Source of the DNA: Anas platyrhynchos | Lineage: Eukaryota > Chordata > Aves > Anseriformes > Anatidae | Assembly: GCF_047663525.1 (NCBI RefSeq) | Contig: NC_092593.1 | Location: 21,486,001-21,550,000, forward strand | DNA: 64,000 nt | Direction of reading: 5' to 3' | Position numbers and translations under genes: made by a program | Shown here: one piece after another, positions 58,020-64,000 of the stretch | Layout: each line of letters opens with the position of its first letter | Numbering within the stretch: the stretch's first letter is position 1 | Notes under the pieces: model-generated | The model's input: the letters and a program-made list of their open reading frames with translations, nothing else | The model's database searches: none | Told to the model about the DNA's origin: nothing

Positions 58020-61000
58020 TTGTTATTATTATTATTAATTAATATTATTATTGTGCTTCTCCTCCTAAATCAGACCTCATCTGAGATAAATGTGAACACA
58101 ATTAAAGCCTGGTGTCCCCAGTCTTTATATATTTGGTGTAGATTTAACCTAGGGATCAGCACAGCAAGTTGTCCCATGATGTTTTATCTCAAGTTTGACT
58201 TGAAGAGAACCACACTCAGCATTAAGAAAGAGATTAGTTTTTAATCCACTGTTGCTGTGTTTATTATTTTATCCATTATAATCCCACACCTCTCTGAACA
58301 ATTTATTTCACTTATTTCAGTGGGAATCTGATGAATCTTGGGAAATGGGCTTGCTATTTGTTCTGACAATGTTAAAAAAATTAATTAGACAGTAGTCTCT
58401 GCTGCAATGGCACATTAACAAGTACAAGTTTCTTTTCATGGCTTTCTGAAATGCTTTCCAGTGGATTCATAGTGATACAGTGCCTGGCATGGTCCTGAGC
58501 ATTGGTCTTCATAATAGAAAGGTCATTTAAATCTTGTGTCACATGAAGCTGTGGGGAGGGTTTATGCTAGCATTGTACCTATGGTACAACGGATCTGGTA
58601 TTAATAATGGCAACAGTTAAATCTTCCTTGTCTGAGGGATTAAGTGTATCAGCTTTTAGGAAACTGCATGAGTCTTTTCAACACCCATCCAGAAGCTTGC
58701 TACCTGCTGTGCTTAGTTTCAGAATCCAGTGTTACCATTTGCCTCTCCAAAAACTGTTTATTGTCTCATCCATCTGTGCATCAGATTACTTCATTCCAAA
58801 ACTCACAAACTCTTCTGGGAAGAATATGCCCCCTTGCTTGGCTCCCCAAGGTTTCAGTTCTTAGCTCCTTGATGTAAACAGCTTACACAAGTGTGATAGG
58901 AGACATGGGCTCTGTAAAATCCTTTCAGAGTTGTTTATTAAACTGTCTTGGCCTCAGCTTCTCTTTCTCAGTGAAGATTTGCTGGCAGCTCAGCACCTTT
59001 CTTCAGTAGAAGCCTTTGCAGACTGGAGCACAATCCAGGATTTTTAATAGTGGATTTGCCCAGTGTTATTTATCACAGGTGTTCTTCCCTTGTTTCCTTG
59101 TACTATATTGAGGAAATGCACAGCCTGATGCGTTGGGGCGAGTGTCAAATAACAGCATATTCAGGGGTCTACTTATTGTTACAGATGGGAGAGGGTGGAA
59201 TGGGAGGTGTGTGTGCAGAACAAGAGGGTGTTAAAGCATCAGCCCTCCACACATTTGGGGAATAAAGCAGAGCGTGCTTGGGCAGTTGCTCTTGCCTCTT
59301 AAGGCTATGAAGTCCCCCCCAGTGCTGAAGTGAGGCCTTTCTGGCTGCTCTGACCACCTCTCGTGTTTCCAGATTATTTTTTTTTCATAGCCAACTGTAC
59401 CAAAGTAGCAGAACTGACAAAAGCTATATTCTTTTTTTTCAACAGGCAGGGAGTTGGTAGAACAGCTAGGAAATACTTTTTATACTGTTATTTAGCAATA
59501 TTAACCAGCTTCAGGCTTTGTAGCCGTGTCTGCGGACATGTATACACACTGGAGCAAATGGATCTGAGCCCACCTCCTAGGGGATTTGAGCAAATTCAGG
59601 TTTATCCACAAGTAAATCTTTATTTAAAATGCTTGGTGTGTGAATATTTAGATGGCAAAAACCTTTAGTAAGATCATGCAGGAAAAACACTCAGGATGAA
59701 TCATTAAGTCATTTCTAATTTTGCTGGAGATGACAAATGTGAAAGAAGAGAGCTGTGTTTTGTGGGAACAGATCTAGTCTGAGTTGATCATTTGTGTCAT
59801 GATGAGCTCCATTTGTCACAGGTAGCAGAGAAAAGATTTTTTTGCCTTCTCATGGTAACATCTGCACAATCCCTACCTCTACAGTCTAAACACAGTTTAA
59901 GCAAGCTGTTCAACATGGAAAATAACCTGGACTGCTTTGGTTTTACTTTGTGTGATTATTTTAAGGTTCAATTTAGTGGACAATGCTATTTGGAACTGAG
60001 AAATGTTGTATCTCCTCAATGTGCTCAGATGAATTCTGATTTGTAGTACCAGCGGAGTATTTGAGGTGTGGAGTGCAGTTTCTGCTGCAGCCTGTTTCTT
60101 GAACTGATGCCTCCTTTGACGGGCAAATAGCAAGGTCTGTCCCTGCTGGAAAACGTGAACGTCTTGCTTGGAAGAACAGAATATTCATTGTTCTTTAAGG
60201 AAGATATGCACAAAACCATGCCTCCTGAGTGGATTATACAGCTGCAACACACCTGAGATGAATACTAGATGAAGGCTTCCATTTGGAATAACACACTAAA
60301 TGGACCCAAATTGTGGGTGGTGCAGACTCTAGAGCTCTTCATGAGAGCACTTGGGCATGTGTTCTGGGATTTGCCAGTGGCTATGCCCAGCCTTTGTAGG
60401 CCATTTAGGTAGAGCCGGTGAATTGCTTGAAGACATAAATCTAAAAGAAAAATTTTCTTCTTTCCTGTAGTGAGAAATATGTACCTACTACCACAAAACA
60501 AAACAAATAAAAAAACTGTCCTTGAAATTCATTTTCTTTTTGTTTTAAAAAGTGGCCAAGTCAACATGGTCACCAGTGAGTAAGTCAAGGCGAACTGGAC
60601 TTACAGAGCCACAGCCGTCCCATGAACTGGCTGGGGGACCCTTTTCCTCAAGCTGTATGGCTGGAAGTATGAAAACAGAGGAGGTTTGTGGCAGTGAGTT
60701 GTCCATGAGATACTCTGAACCTCATGTTCTGCACACACATCTATCCTAAAATTCTTCTCCTTTGGAGGGAAGGGGATGAAAGGAGCTGTGTTTGGATTCG
60801 CAAGTGTTTCTGCCTTTCATTTTCTTGTGGTTTCTTAGCTTACACTATTGGCAGGTGCTTTACACATGTACTTCATTGGATAGTATTTTCCTGTTGGCAG
60901 AATGCCTGGATCTGAGAATTACATGCCTTTTATGAACACTGCTATAAATCTAAATAAATGAAATTACAATGTTGCTTTTGACATGTATGCATGGCTGTCA

Positions 61001-64000
61001 GGGGTTAGTGTTGCCACCTAGACTAGCTCAAGCTCCCTAATTTATTTATTTTTTTTATTTTAATGGGAAATTGTATAACACAGAATGAGAGAGAGAATGG
61101 AAAGTATTGAATACTGAGGTAGGGCACAGCAATTTCCAATAAGGAATTACATGATGTGGTAGATGGGACGTTAGCTAAGAAAACTCTATTGTCTTCAGGC
61201 CTTCTTACATTATTAAGTGACTTTGCATACAATTTGCAAAACTGGTTGAACAAATCAATTGAAAATATTAATAATGGGAACATTCAAGTGTAAATAAAAT
61301 AAGTGGCCACAGGATGTCCCCACTGTTCCGTGCTAATGCATCTGATGGGACATCTATCCTGTAGTTCAAAGCTGTACACTTAAGTGGTAAGCATACTTCC
61401 TTTTTTGGAGGTTTAACATTTATTTTTGTATTCCCAGTGCTCATTAATTGACAGATCAAACAGTTAACATATGGTACATAGGAAAAGGGAAAAAGGAGAA
61501 TGCTTTGGTTGGCTCACTTGCTTTCTATATGAGCTCTCTTTTAACTCTCAAAGACTAGGAATGGAAAAGACTTGATTTTCTGAGGCAACTTGTATTAATT
61601 CTGTGTGAATGCAATTTGGTCGCTCCAGTTAGAAAGAGAAAGATATTTAGAAGGGTAATTTTTTGGTTTTACAAAGGCTGTTACCGTTGGTTTACATGTT
61701 CACTAAGAAAGTGAAGGGGTGCGCTTATCTAATGGCTTGGCTGGACAAGGCATGTAGCAAGGAATACACTAGGGTGTGAAAATAAAAGTAAAGTTTTGGG
61801 GCTGTTAGAGTAACCTGTTGTGGAAGTGGTTTAATTTAAGCAGAAGGAAGGCATTCTGCAAACTGTGTCCACACAGGGAGGTGGTACACAGAATAGCTAC
61901 AATGATAAAATGTAAACCCTGGCTTCTAACTAACAGATGTGTCCCAAAATGCTGTATGCACCATATGTGACAGAGCAGATGGTGGCTGATGTGGCACAAG
62001 GATATATGCAGGGAGCAGTACACAGCGTAAGGAACTCATCATCAGGGCTGGGGCTGTGAGTGAAAACACTGCCAAGTCCAAGACCACACTGTTATATGCA
62101 GGTTTTCCTTAGGAATTCTGTATAGCTACAGCAGATATATCCAGTTGCTTTAGCTTTTCAGCACCGCTGAAAATCATGGCCTGTGTTTTGAAGGTAGGTA
62201 GTATTTGGTGTGAGGCACAACATTTTGGGTGGCCTGTTGTGCCTGGAAATCTATGCAGTGAGACCTTGTATGCTTTGAACAAACAGATGTCACAGAATAT
62301 GTTCATATTCATACTGTTATACATTCATGTGGCTGTTCAACCATCTGGGAAAGACTGAAGAGGAAATGCTTCTTCCCTGAGAGATTTAGTGCTTTTGTTC
62401 GTCTTTTCTGCAGTACAGGAGCTGTGAAATATGTTTTTGTATCTGTGGCATACTTGCCTTTTCTTACTGAATTGAACACTGAAATACCTGCAGTCTTGTT
62501 TACCTGGCAGCTTCCAGAGCTGGATTTTCTATCCTACTTTAAAAAGCTCTGTAGATCAAACCTGTCTGAATAACTACAATAATTGTATTGCAAACAACAG
62601 ATAGCTGGCATTTCATTTAGAGGCGTTTCCTTGGGAGTTGGTGAATGTGAATTTACTTTCTTAAGAAGAACTACTCTACAAGTAAGTTCAGGGTGGGTAC
62701 AGCATGCAGACTAAGTCTATTCTTGTCCATGAGGACATGCTGCCCAAATCTATGTGATTCTGTATAGTTTGCTATTGAAAGGACTCAGAGGGAGACAAAT
62801 GTTTTCTCTTTTTCAACAAGCTATTTCTTCTGGGTGGCTTGTGTGGAAATTATAGACTGTCTTTTTTGTGTCTATGGTTTTCATGACCAATGCGAAAGGA
62901 TTTTTGTAAAGGAGGCATATGCTATCACCCACGGTGCTGTATGCAATATTCCCACTGGACCTGATTCACACCACTGCCACCACTGCCTGCTTAGACAGCT
63001 GGCTCATCAATGTTAGAGGTGGCTTTGCGTGAAACAGTAAACTGTGATGGAGCTGGTGGTGGGCTTGCACGGTTTAAAACAATGGGACTCTTAGCATCCA
63101 GAGACTGCAAATCCAGACCTAGATCTAGTTTCTCAACTCTTCCATTATACATCATTCTGTATATCCGACCAAGTAAACATGTTTTTGACATGTTTTTGAC
63201 AGAAAACATTTCAGTAGCAAGAAGAAAAGTGGTCTCAGGCCCTCTCCCTACAGCACAGCTTCTCTGTCATAGCTCTTTTGGCTGTGTGTGTATGTATGTA
63301 TGTGAACTGCATGGAAACCCAGCACTGCTGTGGCTGTGAATTTCACAGCCTGCTGCAGGAGAAGGCATTTGGATGTTGCCATCTCTCTCCCTAAGAGTTG
63401 TATGCCATGTTATTAGCCAGCTTGACTCAGGAAAGAAAAACACAGTGGGGAGCATTGCCCTGTCCTGGTTGTTGACCCCTGTGATAGTTGATCTAGTCTT
63501 GATGCCCCAGAGCAGGGACAGAAAGAAAGGTGTCTTCACAGCTGTGTTGTCAAGAAAAAAGCTTCTTCCCATGAGACGGCACGCTTCCACCTGCTGGAAG
63601 CCAGCACAGCTTTGCTGGCAGGGAGGCACCAGCTTCCCCTGGTCAAGAAGAAAACACAATTTAATCTTTCCTGCATGCAGTGATGAAGCCAGACTTTTCC
63701 TGGACAAACTCCAGAAAGGTAAAATAGGTGTAACAGGAAGCATTACTCCAGCTGGTAACTAACTGTAGCTGCCAGGAGGTCCTCACCTAGCACTTGTATA
63801 AATGTTAAGTTCTGTTCTTACATTGGTGGTTGGGGAGCTCAGGGGTGGGCGGTGAGTACTGTGAAGTGTGATCCTTGTCTGGTTCTAGAGGCAAGGGGGA
63901 AGAAGAATGCAGTCACCACTCGAGTGGCAGTGGGGAGGGACAGGTAACAAAGTGTTTTGCAGTCCAGATATTTGAGTTTAGTTATAAAAAAATATATAAA
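58020..64000. other. Intergenic DNA upstream of DLX2, no gene recognised
   Basis: AT-rich to balanced DNA with short open frames only. A slightly conserved-looking AT-rich patch with homeodomain cores lies around 58250-58390. I see no coding exon, tRNA or mobile element I can name. Confidence 0.65.

Noticed and set aside
1-64000. CRISPR arrays, insertion sequences, operons, riboswitches and bacterial-type promoters
   Set aside because: The window is clearly vertebrate (spliced genes, CpG islands, poly(A) signals), and no such structures are visible.

Overview
The window is vertebrate genomic DNA holding the 3' nine-tenths of METAP1D (plus strand) and the complete DLX1 (plus) and DLX2 (minus) homeobox genes in their usual convergent bigene arrangement. 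Few interspersed repeats are recognisable, the small introns of DLX1 and DLX2 are very GC-rich, and the CpG islands are strong. Together with protein sequences slightly diverged from mammals, this fits a bird (or another sauropsid). The species cannot be fixed from the sequence alone.

Layout. 1-22594 is non-coding and AT-rich. It is read as the 3' part of METAP1D intron 1, because exon 1, which should carry only about a dozen codons, is not convincingly present. Nine METAP1D coding exons follow at 22595-42857; all splice sites and phases agree and the reading frame runs unbroken to a stop codon. The 3.3 kb between the METAP1D poly(A) signal and the DLX1 start holds a CpG island and an AT-rich conserved-looking element. 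DLX1 occupies 46393-48078 (3 coding exons, 255 aa) plus a 3' UTR of about 1.4 kb. The DLX1-DLX2 interval (about 49.5-54.2 kb) has two or three AT-rich blocks with many homeodomain cores, at the place where the I12a and I12b forebrain enhancers lie in other vertebrates, separated by CpG-rich DNA. DLX2 occupies 56108-54833 on the minus strand (3 coding exons, 278 aa) with a 3' UTR to about 54.2 kb. From 57 to 64 kb there is non-coding DNA upstream of DLX2, with hints of a divergent non-coding transcript.

How it works together. DLX1 and DLX2 are Distal-less-type homeodomain transcription factors used in forebrain GABAergic neurons, branchial arches and limbs. They share enhancers lying between and upstream of them. 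METAP1D (mitochondrial methionine aminopeptidase) looks like a bystander gene whose large introns house upstream DLX regulatory elements, which would explain the persistence of this gene order.

The most interesting signals are a near-palindromic 11-mer, CCCCG(T/A)CGGGG, recurring across the two DLX CpG islands; an X-box/CRE/CCAAT/E-box cluster in the DLX2 promoter; a POU-dimer-type palindrome with paired CCAAT boxes at the DLX1 promoter; a NAGNAG tandem acceptor in DLX2; and a triplet-repeat tract abutting the DLX1 homeobox exon. No new protein-coding system was found. Enhancer calls rest on composition, position and homeodomain-core content; no alignment could be run.
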